Source: Ichthyophis bannanicus
Taxonomy: Eukaryota > Chordata > Amphibia > Gymnophiona > Ichthyophiidae
DNA length: 64,000 nucleotides
NCBI GenBank assembly: GCA_033557465.1
Contig: CM066048.1
Location: forward strand, 12,562,305 to 12,626,304
Reading direction: 5' to 3'
Shown here: piece by piece, positions 1 to 10,789 of the stretch
How positions within the stretch are numbered: the stretch's first letter is position 1
Layout: every line of letters starts with the position of its first letter
Notes under the pieces: model-generated
Told to the model about the DNA's origin: nothing
Database searches by the model: none
Seen by the model: only the letters and a program-made list of their open reading frames with translations
Translations under genes and position numbers: made by a program

Positions 1-290
1 TGCTCCACCCCCTGTCCCCAAAAAAATTGCAGAGAGGGCAATGTGCAAACTGAACGAGCAAGATTTCTACACATTCTTAAACAGAAATTATATACTGACA
101 GAACTCGCAGCATTGGTTGTACACACACAAACAATACAAACAGGTCTTTATCAATAAATGAACACAAAACAAAAAGAGAAATATATAGACAAAAATTAAA
201 CTGAAACCCCAAGAAGACAGACTCTGCATGCCGTGCAATATTAGATAAATAAGTGACGCAGTTCCCCATACTGTGTAAAATATAAATTTT
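1..290. other. No recognisable feature
   Basis: AT-rich sequence with a short CA-rich patch near 120-145. I see no coding potential, no RNA gene and no family motif here. It is probably old repeat or intergenic DNA. Confidence 0.4.
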
Positions 291-480
291 ATTTTATTTA
301 TTTATTTATCTATTTCTTCTATACCGCCCCTTCCAGAGATCAGGGGCGGTTTACATGGAACAATTTAACAGTTTTGTATACGTTCGTATAACATTACATT
401 GAACAAGAACTTTTTAACTTTTTACATATAACAGAACAGTAAATTATTAAAACTATTTAAAGGTAGTACAAAGTCCAATT
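291..480 (-). mobile_element. L2-like LINE 3' end (reverse)
   Basis: A TTTATTTA-rich run is followed by TATACCGCCCC and then GGGGCGGTTTACATGGAAC. Read on the minus strand this is the L2-type 3' end, a TAAACCGC...CGGTATA block followed by AATAAA repeats. The same signature recurs near 17510, 23516, 23720, 49808 and 61918, and in forward orientation at 54220. Only the non-coding tail is present; no reverse transcriptase is visible next to it. Confidence 0.6.
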
Positions 481-559
481 ATTAAATTGAAAATAAAATT
501 ATTTTTTTCTACCTTTGTGGTATGACCATTTTATTCTCTGATCATGCTGGTTCCAATCT

Positions 560-1166
560 GAGGCTTCCGTTTTCCCATCTTCTCTTAGCGCGTTTTCTAT
601 GGTCTATAGTCCAGCTGCCATTTCTTGTCTCTTTTCTTTTCTTCACTTCCTTCCATCAGCCTATTTCCAGTCCCAGTAACACTCTATCCAGCCCCCTTTT
701 CAGTCCTCCCCTCCCATTACATTCCAATGCCAATCCCCTTGTGTTCCCAGTGGTGTCCATTCCCTTCTAGTCCCCCTCCTTCCTCACTGTCCAGCCCCTT
801 GTAGTCCAAACACCATCCCAGGTATCAGCTCACTTCCACTCCCAGTGTCTTCCCCGTGTCAGCTCCCTTCCAGTGATCCTACCCTCTGTCCATCCCCCTT
901 CCAGTGCCATCCCCATGTTTCTGCTTCCTTCCAGTCCCAGTGCCCCCTCCCTTCCAGTCTCCTCCCCATTACCCAGTCACTTACCAGTACCATTCCCAGG
1001 TGTCAGCTCCCTTTGAGCCCCCTCCTTACCCCCTCTGTCAGCTCCCTTCCAGCCACCTCCTTACCCCCTCAGTCATCTCCCTTCTAGCCACCTCCTCCCC
1101 ACCTTTCAGCTCTCTTCCAGCCCTCACATTCCACCTGTCAGTCCCTTCTGCCATCTCTTTCCCCTT
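560..1166. repeat. Pyrimidine-rich imperfect minisatellite
   Basis: The plus strand is almost all C and T, with irregular reiteration of a CAGCTCCCTTCCAGT-like phrase (for example near 860, 1005, 1035). Open frames here encode only Pro/Ser/Leu low-complexity and are not genes. The strand asymmetry could allow triplex or, on the purine strand, G-rich structure. It resembles the tract at 50700-51200. Confidence 0.6.
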
Positions 1167-1204
1167 GCAGCCGCTGCTCCTGCTTCTTACAGGGCAGCGG
1201 CTGC
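1167..1204. repeat. GCAGCCGCTGC hairpin, copy 1
   Basis: The ends GCAGCCGCTGC and GCAGCGGCTGC are near-complementary around a TCTTAC-containing centre, giving a strong hairpin. It is followed at once by AATAAAGTTAA. Near-identical copies lie at 1794-1831 (same strand) and 2009-2046 (opposite strand), so it is the end unit of a dispersed element rather than a chance palindrome. Confidence 0.55.
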
Positions 1205-1234
1205 AATAAAGTTAAGATAAAAATAAATTTAAAT

Positions 1235-1793
1235 CTGTGTGGAGCCTTATGCCCCCCCCCCCCCACCCAGTATAGCTTCATCTTCCCTCCCCAGTGCTGC
1301 TTCAACCCCTAGTACAGCTTCACTTTCCCCCCATCCCCCCCCCCCCCGGTGCAGCTTCACCCCCCAGTACATCTTCACCTTCTCCCCCAGTGCAGCTTAA
1401 CCCCCTCCTCAGTGCAGCTTAACCCCCCTGTTCAGCTTAACCTCCCCAGTGCAGCTTAAACCCCTGCCGTGCAGCTTAGCCCCACCCCGTGGAGCTTAAC
1501 ATTCCTGTGCAGCTCAAACCCCATCCCCCATGCAGCTTAACACCCCCCTCCATGCAACTTAACCCCCCTGTGGAGCTCAACCTCCCCATGCAGCTTAACT
1601 CTCCCCCTGTGAAGCTTAACCCCCCCCCCCCCCCCATGCAGCTTAACGGGGGGTTAAGCTGCATGGGGGTGGGGTTTAAGCTTCACAGGTTAAACTCCCT
1701 CCCCCGTGCTGCTTAAACCCACCACCCCTGTGCAGCTTACACCCCTGTGCAGCTTAACTTCCCCCCTGTGCAGCTTAACTACCCCCCCCCCAT
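1235..1793. repeat. Minisatellite, GTGCAGCTTAACCCC unit
   Basis: More than fifteen imperfect copies of a 17-30 bp unit built on GTGCAGCTTAA plus a C run, with pure C runs at about 1250, 1335, 1620 and 1780. One inverted block sits at about 1645-1685, where the unit flips to GGGGTTAAGCTGCATGGG. Open frames are repeat translations only. The minus strand is G-rich enough for quadruplexes. Confidence 0.75.
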
Positions 1794-2046
1794 GCAGCCG
1801 CTGCTCCTGCTTCTTACTGAGCAGCGGCTGCAATAAAGTTAATTTAAAAGTAAGAAAACATGTGAGGAGCCCTCCGCTCCTATGAAACTCCTTCTACAGG
1901 GTCCCTGGTTGAAAAGGAAGTGACATCAGAGGGGCGGGCACTGCAGAAGGAGTTTCTTAGGGCTGGAAGGCCCCTCACAGGTTTCCTTACTTTTAAATTA
2001 ACTTTATTGCAGCTGCTGCTCTGTAAGAAGCAGAAGCAGTGGCTGC
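1794..2046. repeat. Large imperfect palindrome with hairpin ends
   Basis: The hairpin unit and following AATAAAGTTAATTTAAAAGTAAG at 1794-1859 return as their reverse complement at 1983-2046. Inside, GAAACTCCTTCTACAG (from 1884) is mirrored by CTGCAGAAGGAGTTTC (about 1940-1955). The centre is near 1920. This is the layout of a foldback or MITE-like element; no flanking duplication was identified, so the ends are uncertain. Confidence 0.5.
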
Positions 2047-2079
2047 AAGGGGTGGGGGGGGGGGCAGGACTGTAATCGC

Positions 2080-2245
2080 GATCGCAATCGCAAAGCCGGT
2101 TTTCTGCTCTGGCCGCTCCCGATCTCGCGGCCAGAGCAAAAAACCGGCTTTTCAATGGCCGGTTTCAGTTCTCTGCCGGCAGCTGGCCCGGCCACAGGAA
2201 AACCGGCCAGGCCAGCTGAAAACCGGCCGGTTGGCAACCCTAGTT
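2080..2245. repeat. CpG-rich run of CCGGCC hairpins
   Basis: Several short inverted repeats based on AACCGGC/GCCGGTT and CTCTGGCCG/CGGCCAGAG follow each other, ending with CCGGCCGGTTGGCAACCCTAG. CpG content is far above the flanks. It is structurally striking but carries no coding potential. It may be the end of the neighbouring foldback repeat; the family is not identified. Confidence 0.4.
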
Positions 2246-2334
2246 GGTGAAGCAGTTGTGAGGGGATGGTTTTCAGGGGCAGTAATGGGCAATGGGGGAA
2301 GTTGGTGACGTGGTGGTAGGGCCATACCAAGGAC

Positions 2335-2440
2335 TGTGTGAGCACATAAGGGTATTAAACAGGAGAGTAAGATGATCAGGATCCAAAAGCAGCCTCGAAG
2401 AGATGGGTTTTGAGTCTGGATTGGAATAGGACCAGAGATG
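2335..2440 (-). mobile_element. L2 C-terminal fragment (reverse)
   Basis: The minus strand reads a phrase like QSRLKTHLFEAAFGS followed by a stop. This is the typical last stretch of L2-clade ORF2, and it matches KSMLKAHLFEAAFGS in the forward copy near 39000-39043. It is only about 100 bp long and lies head to head with the forward L2 at 2441. Confidence 0.5.
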
Positions 2441-2916
2441 GGGCATGACTCAATACCTGAATACCTGCCTGTCTCATGTTGCTAACTGGTTGTCCACGAA
2501 TCTCCTTCATCTCAATCCCTCCAAAACCTCCTCAATGTGGTTTACTCTTGACCACTTCCACCCTATACTATCCCCTACCCTCCTTGATGCCCCGATCCCA
2601 CATATATCATCGTTTCGCTCTCTCAGTACGACACTGGACCCAGACTTATCCTTCCATGACCACATCTCTGCCCTCACTCTTCTACCTCCATCAAAACCGC
2701 ACTGTCAGAGCTGTACTGTCCCCATCTTCTCTCACCACTCTTCTTCTCTCTTTGGTGATTTCTTGAGTTGATTACTGTAATATCATTTTTGCTGGCCTCC
2801 CCCAATATCAGCTTCACCGCCTTCAGGTAATACAAAATGCCACCGCCTGGATTCTTTCTCACACCATCTGTTAGTCATATAACCCCTCACCTCATTCATC
2901 TACACTGGCTACCTGA
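2441..2916 (+). pseudogene. L2 LINE reverse transcriptase fragment, 5' half of a split copy
   Basis: Translation gives YLNTCLSHVANWLSTNLLHLNP, the post-catalytic part of L2-type RT (family pattern: WL..N.L.LN..KT). Further on come a degenerate LDYCNIIFAGLP-like stretch and QVIQNATAWILSHTI, matching the L2 phrase QN.AARLL. The reading frame contains stops and shifts. At 2916 it breaks off in the phrase corresponding to LHWLP and resumes at 16729, so the DIRS element at 2917-16728 inserted into it. An old, inactive copy. Confidence 0.7.
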
Positions 2917-3077
2917 TTCTCCAGGACCAAGCAGGAAGTCAGTCCTCACATATGGGTGACGTCGGCGCCGACGGAGCCCCCATGCGGAGCATTTCCCCAG
3001 CTTTCAAAGAAAGCCTTTGGGAATGCAGCACGCATGCGCGGTCCCCTTCCCGCCCAAGGGTGCCATCTTGCTCAGTC
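2917..3077 (+). repeat. DIRS left inverted terminal repeat
   Basis: It starts TTCTCCAGGACCAAGCAGG and includes ATATGGGTGACGTCGG, CAAAGAAAGCCTTTGGGAA and GCCATCTTGCTCAGTC. The same sequence, reverse complemented, forms 16553-16728, apart from a different outermost end and a short indel. Positions 2917-2955 are an exact complement of 16376-16414 in the internal complementary region, which fixes the left end of the element. Confidence 0.9.
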
Positions 3078-3337
3078 TTCTTTTTTCCGCGGAGCCTGAT
3101 GGACGTGTTCCTAGGTCACCCGTTAAAAAAGTTGATTTTCCTTGTTTTTTCGGTGTGGATCCGTGGTATATACTCGGTTCGACGCCGGTTCCCTTTCCCG
3201 CCTGGGCCCGGTACACCGGTATCGAGCCCGGACTTCTTTTTTGTTTTTTGTCCTTTGTGACTAGCGTTCGCGCTCTTTTTTTATTTTTCCCTGGCAGCCC
3301 AGTCTTTTGACCTCGCAGGGGCTCTTGTTCCCCCGAT

Positions 3338-3350
3338 GGCTGCCAGTGGG
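3338..3350. repeat. 13-bp target-site duplication, left copy (L1-1)
   Basis: GGCTGCCAGTGGG here is repeated exactly at 8841-8853. The two copies bracket the L1/Tx1-like LINE 3351-8840, as expected from target-primed reverse transcription. The ATG at 3336-3338 overlapping this copy is the likely gag start codon of the DIRS, so the LINE landed 15 nt into that gene. Confidence 0.92.
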
Positions 3351-3632
3351 GTTTTTTTTTTTTTTTTTTTTCCATATGTTTAAACATTTTTTTTTTTTTT
3401 TAACTTTTATTTTCATTTTACAACAAGCAAAAAGAAACGACACACCAAAGGAAACAAATACAAACATACAATAAGGAAAAGCAACCCCAATTACCCCCCA
3501 CCCCTATGCTTCTTCTCTAAGCTGAAAAGTATCATCATATAAGCGCTTACAAACAACAGTAATTGTACATCAAAACAAACAGAAATAGTATCTGCGATAC
3601 AGAATGATCATGTGACAGAGAATTACACAGAT

Positions 3633-6600
3633 TTAAACAGTCAGATGAGAGCATTGAGCAGTTTGAACATAGTCGTTGAGCATCTTCCATTTAGACAAGT
3701 GGTGGGGGGTCTGAGCGGAAGAAGCTAACATACGAGGTATTTGCTCATATTTACTGTAGAGACAGACATGATTCCACCATTCATTGGGGCTCAGATGGGA
3801 GCTATTTTTCCAGTATTTCGTAATAAGGGAAATAGCTATTCCCAGCATAAAGTCTAAGAGGAAGTAAGCCGATTTGGGAAGAGAGGGGATCCCCGCAGCT
3901 GAGCGGAGTCCCACTATCTTCCAAGAGAGGGGCTCTTGAAAGTGCAAAATAGATTGAATACGACCCCAGACCCGACTCCAGTAATACTGTAATGCGGGGC
4001 ATTCATACATAACATGAGTGAGGGAACCAATGGCCCAATGGCATGTCCAGCATCTATTGCTCTGGGTGGCGTTCCATTTGGCTAACCTGTCGGGAGTATA
4101 GAAACATCGGTGGGCTAGAAAGAAAAGTGTCTGAGTGAGTGAGGCGGATCGAGAGACCCGTGTCACCTTGCTCCAGACTAGGCTCCATTGCTCCGGGGTC
4201 AAAGTTACATGCATTTCCCGCTCCCAGGATTTCTGTGCTATAGGAGTGCCTCTATTTACAGTATTACATAAAGTTTTGTAAAAGTTAGATGCTACACCCG
4301 ATAAGCTCCCAATAGATCGGATAATCTCCGACAATCCTTGGGTATGGGGTTCCGATGGCGGGAGCACCTTAGCACTCCGAAGACAATGCTGAAGTTGCAC
4401 CAACTGAAAGTAGTGTTTCGCTGGGAGACCAAATTCAATTTGTAATTCGCTAAAAGTCTTCCAGCGACCATCAGAGAACAGCTGGTTAGGGATCCAAATG
4501 CCCCTAGTGTACCAGGGGCTCCACGCCATCGGTTTATTTTGTATTTGAAATCGAGCATTGTGCCAAAGCGGGAGTCTATCTAGCGGACAAAGTCGGGAGT
4601 CTAGAGATTGCTCAAGGGTATTAAAGGCACCTAAAGTGTCTAAGAGCATTGGTGGATAGTGGGAGTCTGATGGGAGAGTCATACCAGGGAGATAAGTAAG
4701 AGGGATTGGCTTGCAAAGGTCCTCCTCTATATCTAGCCACACTGGTCTACTCGGTGTTAGGTCTTCCAGCCAACGAGCGCCTTGTTTGAGAAGAAAAGAG
4801 TGGTGGTATTTCAGGAAATCAGGGAATCTGACACCACCATTTTCTTTATCTGCTTGTAACTTATGTTTCGCTATCCTAGGTGTCTTGTTTTGCCATAAGT
4901 ATCTAGTCAGAAGACCCTCTAAATCTTTATATGTACGTCGAGGTAGGAGACATGGCAACATTTCTAAAATGTAGTTCACTTTGGGAACAATCATCATTTT
5001 AATGGTTTCTAGGCGGCCCCACCAAGTAAGTGTTAAAGGAGTCCAGCGTTGAGTAAGCGCCCGGACCTTAGAGGTTAAGTCTTTAGCATTAAAGGTGATG
5101 GTGTCTTCTAAAGGAGAGCAGTAGTGCACCCCAAGGTATTTGACCATGCGAGGTTGCCATAAAAAGGGAAAGGATTGCATATCTGCCTGATGAATCAAAG
5201 GATTTAGTGGAAATGCAACCGATTTGGTCCAATTTATCTTATAGCCCGAGAGTTGTGAATATTTACCAATTTGCTCTAGGGCAGCCGGCACTGAGTCTAG
5301 GGAGACAAAGAGCATCAGGTCATCAGCATATGCTGAAATTTTGATTTCCCTATGAGAGAAAGGGACTCCGTGAATATCCTTGGATTGCCGGATTAGTAAA
5401 GCTAAGGGTTCGAGTGCGAGATCGAAAAGAAGTGGAGACAGTGGGCATCCCTGGCGGGTACCGCGTTGCAGGGGAAATGGCTGAGACTTTAAAGCATTAG
5501 CACAGATACTAGCTGTAGGCTGTGCATACATGGTTTGGAGACAACGGAGAAAGCCTTCTCCGAATCCGTACCAGCGAAGAGTTGCAAACAAGAAGGGCCA
5601 TTCTAAGCGGTCGAAGGCCTTCTCAGCATCAAGTGAGAGGCCAACCAATGGTCGATCAAGATTAACTGCGGCAGTCAGCACATGACATAGGGTCCTAGCA
5701 TTACCAGCAGTTGATCTACCGGGAATGAAACCGCATTGATCTGGGTGTATTAAAGTAGACATCTTGTCAGAGAGCCGGGCGGAGAGAATGGTGGCGAATA
5801 TTTTATAGTCTGCGTTTAGTAGGGAAATTGGACGATAATTAGCTGTTAGTTGCGGATCTCTCCCCTCTTTCTCAAAAACTACTACATTTGCCATTGAGAA
5901 GGATCCAGAGGGAGATCCCTCCTCGGCCAGAGCAGAAAAATAAAGTTTCAAAAACAGAGCTAAGTCAGCGTTAAAAGTTTTGTAGAATTCAGCTGGGAGA
6001 CCGTCCGGGCCTGCGGCTCGACCTGTGGCACATCTCTTGAGTGCCGATTGAATTTCTGATAGAGTGAATGGTTTGTCCATGGCCTCTCTATCTTCGTCAG
6101 ATAAGGTCGGTCGCTGTACCCCTGATAGTAATCGTTCAAATACTTCTGGCTCGAAGTCACATTCAGATTGATAAAGCCGAGTATAAAAATCACGAAAGAG
6201 TGCTAATATTTCTGTATCTTTAGTGACCAAGCTCCCCCCCCGACGGATTGCGGAGAGCGGTAACACGCTTGGCTTCTTTTTGACCTTTCAGGGCATTGGC
6301 TAGCAATTTGCCAGCACGGTTATTTTCCCGATAGTACATCCCTTGTTGTGATTCAATATTTTTAGCAGCAGCGGTATATAAAAGCTGATTGTATTGAAAA
6401 CGAAGACGTTGTAAGCGAAGTAAAATACATGGGTCAGTACGGGACGTGAGGAGACGCTCTCCAGCTTGTATCTGTTGTTCTAGAATCAGTAAATGTTGCT
6501 TTCGTTGTTTCCCCTGTCGGATTTGATAGCTAGTTATAGTTGCATGGATAGACGCCTTGAAACCCTCCCACCAAGCCCAGCTCGCAGTGTCATGGGGTGA

Positions 6601-7426
6601 ATTAAAATGAAAGTAATCTTGGATAGCGGCCTTTATGTCAACCTGAAAATCTGTTTGGTCTAGTAGGGATCTATCAAAAAACCAAGCACGGGGATGTTCA
6701 CCTTGCGTAGTGACATGTAATGAGAAAGATATGGCAGCATGATCTGAAATATGGAGAGGATGAATCTTAGCCGTGTCCACTTGGGGTATCAGTGCTTTGG
6801 AGATAAGAAAAAAATCTATTCTAGATTGTGAGTGATGGGGGGCTGAGAAAAAGGTGAACTCTAAGTCGGAGGGGTGAAGCAGCCTCCATATATCTACTAA
6901 CGCAAGATCTTTTATCAGAGCTGTAAGGGTAGCAAGACTCTTGGGTGGACCCACTCGTTCTAGGCGGCTGTCTATCTATCAAAGGATCAAGTACTTGGTT
7001 GAAATCGCCGCCAAGTATTAATGGAGTATTGGCAGAGGCCTGTGCCAACTGCGCAATACTTGCATAGTAAGCAGGGTTATCCACATTCGGAGCATAAATG
7101 CAAATACACGTGATTTCACTATCTCCAACCTTAAGGTGTGCACGGGCCCATCTACCCTCCTTATCAGAGCTAGTATCCAGTACAGTAGCTTGCAAAGACT
7201 TCTTAACCAAGATGGCTACCCCACACCGTTTGGAAACGGCGGAAGAGTAGGCAGCCACCATGTAAGGCTTAGCATTAAGTTTCAGTGTTTCAGCGGAGTT
7301 TAAATGCGTTTCCTGAAGAAACACTAAATCAGCATGCTCATGATTAAGATAGCTAAGGATTTTCTTTCTTTTGATTGGACTATTGATGCCTTTTACATTC
7401 AGTGATAAGAGCTTACATAAGGCCAT
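3633..7426 (-). pseudogene. L1/Tx1-like ORF2 (endonuclease-reverse transcriptase), broken
   Basis: ORF2 nicks DNA with an APE-type endonuclease and copies the LINE RNA at the nick. The N-terminal segment (7426-6821) begins MALCKLLSLNVKGINSPIKR and shows VFLQETHL and GGDFNQVLD; the next (6954-6220) has SRIDFFLIS and ISDHAAISFSL. The RT segment (6266-3633, 877 aa) carries GRAAGPDGLPAEFYK, YRPISLLNADYK, SLDAEKAFDRLEW, RQGCPLSPLLF and the catalytic SAYADDLMLF, then the Cys-rich C-terminus CWTCHWAIGSLTHVMYECP. Two frameshifts (near 6900 and 6240) split it. Total length is normal for the family. Confidence 0.92.
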
Positions 7427-7856
7427 TCTGAAAAGTTAAAAATTCTGAAAAAGAACATGATAACGCACATAATTTCACAATGTCCCTCATATTAACTGCA
7501 TATGGCTGTACACATGACATGATAGAAAGTAAGCTAATGAAAAACAATGAAGCGCCCCATATAAAAAAATAAGCACCGAAGTGCATTAGAGAAGAAGCAA
7601 AACCCCAGAAATTACTGGCGACCATGTGTCTGCGGGGAGAAACCCCAGAGAAGGCCTAATTGAAACATATAACCTGTATAGCTGTGCATGTTCCGAATCC
7701 AACCGAGGTGCACATCATGGAGGGATAGGAGACCAAGAAAGTTATATATAGACAGAAAGAAAAGTCCAGGCAGTCTCTGTTCCAGACGGTGATCACCGCG
7801 TCGGGCCATTCAAAATGGCGGGCAGATCCGGCGGGTTACAGATCCAAGTTGTTGGA

Positions 7857-8706
7857 TTAGCGCATCTGGTCTGCTTCTTTGGAATCTAAAAATGTTGCTA
7901 GTAGATCAGGATCTTCGAATGTCCTAGTTTGGTTATGGAGAGTCACTCTGAGCTTCGCTGGATACAATAGGCCAAAGCGAGCCTGTAGCTGTTGAAGTCT
8001 AGGGCGAAAAGCAAGGAGTCTCTTCCGACGGTCAACTGTGGGCTTTGCCAAGTCAGGGAAGAAGGAGACTTTATGACTTTCAAACTCCAGATGATGATTC
8101 GCCCGGGCAGCATTTAGAATCTGCTCAACTTGTTGATATCTCAGTAATCAAAGATGATAGGCCGGGGGGGTCGTCCGATTGAGGGCCATGTTGGTAGGAA
8201 CACGATGTGCTCGGTCAATTTCCAGATCTCTGTGAAAAGTGATCTTCAGCAAGGAGGGAAGAGTTTTGACCAGGAATTCTCTTATATCTCCTGCTTCGGC
8301 CCCCTCCGGTACTCCAATGAGCCTTACATTGTTGCGACGGGCTCGATTATTGCTATCCTCTAACTCTTTTTGAAGATTCTGTATCTGACGCTCAGCCTTG
8401 TCCAGTTTCACCAAGCGCACCGCGTGCGAGTCCGAGGACCCCCGCCATGTTGTCCTGCCGTAGTGAGAGACCTTAAAGCCGGTCCTGAAGCATACCGAAG
8501 TCTTCTCGCATGGCTCGGAGCGCTTCTCCGTTGGACTGTACCAGTTCCTTCACACCGCGTATTTCCTCCAAGATCTCCTGTTGCATTTCGGGGTTTTCCC
8601 GAAGTGGAACTGTCTTTTGTGGGGAAGACAACTCTGTTTTGGAGCGTTTTCCGTGTGAAGAAGAGGGAGACCCGAAGTCTAAGCGCGCTGGTTTGTGGGC
8701 CGCCAT
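7857..8706 (-). pseudogene. L1/Tx1-like ORF1 (RNA-binding protein), broken
   Basis: ORF1 proteins are nucleic-acid chaperones that trimerise by a coiled coil and coat the LINE RNA. Segments in order are MAAHKPARLDFGSPSS (start at 8706), a coiled-coil stretch with ERQIQNLQKELEDSNNRARR, the RRM-like phrase NNVRLIGVPEG, IDRAHRV, and the C-terminal phrase RFGLLYPAKLRVTLHNQTRTF. This order matches the transposase_22 (L1 ORF1) family. One frameshift lies between 8473 and 8420 and an in-frame stop near 8148. The 8706 start is supported by its place just after the leader. Confidence 0.85.
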
Positions 8707-8840
8707 CCCCCCGAGGTACCCCGGTAAGTTCGGAGCAAAATATTAAGTTTAGGTAGGTATTAAGTCAGGATTCTTAGTAGGCCTCTCGGGAGCTTCAGCG
8801 CGAAGCGTCTAACCCGCTGGACATCAGGCTCCGCCCCCCC

Positions 8841-8853
8841 GGCTGCCAGTGGG
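8841..8853. repeat. 13-bp target-site duplication, right copy (L1-1)
   Basis: Identical to 3338-3350. DIRS gag coding sequence continues in the expected frame immediately after it (TTTAAGAAGTGTGATAGG). Confidence 0.92.
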
Positions 8854-10768
8854 TTTAAGAAGTGTGATAGGTGTAAGAAACTAATGTCTCTCACCGACAC
8901 ACATGACTGCTGCCTCCGGTGCCTCGGGCCCGATCATGACCCGATGGTCTGTGGCCCGTGTGGCAAAATGTCTTCGAAGGCATTGAGGAGTCGGCAACAC
9001 AAACGTGAAAGACTATTCTCAGATTCTGCGTCCGGTCGAGCCCGGACTTCGTCAGAGGCCTCGACGTCTCGGGAGTCTGACCCCGAGCATCATCGTGGCT
9101 CCTCTGAGAGGGGTCTCTTTCGCAGGAGCACCGAAGGAAGAAGAAACCTGCAAGGGTGGCGTCGGTGGATGCTCTTGGCTCCTCGAGGGCCAGGTCGCAT
9201 AGCCCCGACTGCCGTCCCGGGTCTTCGGAGTCGGAGCGGCCTGCTAAACAGCCTCGTGTGGAGACGGAGGCCCCGAGTCACGTGAGTACTGTAGTCCTCG
9301 TGGACTCTCCTCCGGGGGAGCCGACGTGGGGCCTGATGCCGTTGGGGCCCGAGTCAAAAGCTGCAGAGTCTCCTGAGCTTGGACTCAGGTTGACGGCCTT
9401 GGAGAGCAGCTTGGCTGCCTTCATGGAGCAGTAGCGGGTACTGATCGCTGGTCTCACCGGTGCATCTGTCCCGACAACCGGGACTTCGACATCCAAGTCA
9501 ACCCCGGAGGCCGAGCCGATCCTCGAGTCCATGAGATCTCGAGTCGATCCTCGGCCAAGGTCCCCCTCGGCCTCCCGTCCGGGACCAAGGTCATCAACGC
9601 CGAAACCCTCGGCGTCGGGGCGGATGGCATCGGTGCCCGCCCGACTGGAGCCACTCGACTCTTCCTCGGAAGGGTTGGGATGGGAAACGGAGGACGAGGA
9701 GTCCCCGGACACGTTTCGGACCCAATGCGTCCCTTCGGACTCACCGGAGTCCGAACCTCGGAGAAGGTCCCCACTGGAGGACACCCAGTTCTCGGACTTC
9801 GTGCGGGACATGGCCAAGGCCTTGGCCTTCCCCGCGGACCCCGAGGAGGAGCCTCGAGCCGAGGAGCTCGAGGCACTGCAGTATGACTCTCCCCTCAAGG
9901 AGGCCTTTACTGTACCGGTTCCTCCGATGCTGGGACGGTTGCTCTTCCGCATGTGGGAGGCGCTGGCCTCAACGCCGATTCTTAGCAAGCGGGTCGATTC
10001 CATCTATCGAGTCCGCAAGAGCCCTGGGTTCCAGAAGGCACAGCTGCCGCACCGTTCCATGGTTGTGGAATCAGCCATGCATCGTTTGAAAAGTCAGAAG
10101 ATGCACTCCTCGGTGCCTCCTGGCCGGGAGGCCCGGAGCCTGGATGCCCTCGGCAGAAAGTGCTTCCAGGGCTCTATGCTTGCTTGCCGTGTCCAAACCT
10201 ACCAGCTGTACATGGGCATGTACCTTTGAGACCTGGCAAAGGAGATTACCGGGTTCTCTGGTGGTCTCTCCGAGGAACCTTTGCAGAGGTTCAAATCCTT
10301 GTCAACTGGAATTTGAGAGTGCTCGAAGTTTATTTCTCGAGCAGCCTATGATGGCTTCGAGGCTTAGGCCCGAGTAGCTGCGGCCGGCATCGGTGCACAC
10401 CGTCAGGCCTGGCTACAGTCATCGGACCTCGAGCCATGGGTGCAGGATAAGTCGGTCGATGTCCCTTGCCGAGGTGAAACCTTTTTGGCAAGCCCATGGC
10501 TGAAAAGGCTGCAGAACTCGAGTCCGAGACTCTCACCAGGACAAGACTGTCCAGGAAAACCTCTGCCCCTTCTCAAAAGAAGAAGGGCTCAGGAAAAAAG
10601 CCCTTTTACCCGAGGAAGTCCTCTGCCTACAAAACCTACCCTCATTTCCAGGCCTCTACAGCTCCCCAGCAGGGGCAGCAGGCCAAGGGGCAGGGACATG
10701 GGCCCCATAGGCAGAAAACCCCCAAGCCACCAGCTCCAGCTCCTGCCCAGCAGGGAGCGGGGTTTTGA
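8854..10768 (+). pseudogene. DIRS gag-like ORF1, degraded
   Basis: The first five codons lie at 3336-3350, before the L1 insertion. After it come two Cys-rich motifs, CDRCKKL and CCLRCLGPDHDPMVCGPC (about 8865-8965), typical of DIRS ORF1. Then follow acidic Ser/Pro-rich segments, and a conserved core near 9900-10220 with SPLKEAFTVPVPPMLGRLLF and RVRKSPGFQKAQLPHRSMVV. A basic tail (10496-10768) contains QKKKGSGKKPFYPRK and a Gln/Pro-rich end. The frame changes near 9100-9156 and again near 10230, and there is a stop at 9432. The protein presumably packaged element RNA; this copy cannot make it. Confidence 0.8.
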
Positions 10769-10789
10769 CTCCATGGGCATAGCCTCTCC

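Larger units (their letters stand above)
3351..8840 (-). mobile_element. L1/Tx1-like LINE, full length, reverse (L1-1)
   Basis: A 5.5-kb non-LTR retrotransposon on the minus strand. From its 5' end (8840) it has a short GC-rich leader, ORF1 (8706-7857), a spacer of about 430 bp, ORF2 (7426-3633) and a 3' UTR ending in A-rich tracts (T runs at 3351-3404 on plus). Exact 13-bp duplications flank it. Sequence flavour (LNVKGINSPIKRKK at the ORF2 start) is of the L1/Tx1 group. Both ORFs are frameshifted, so it cannot mobilise itself. Confidence 0.93.

Noticed and set aside
1235..1793. CRISPR-like array of short repeats
   Set aside because: Units are contiguous and variable without unique spacers, in a eukaryotic context; it is a minisatellite.
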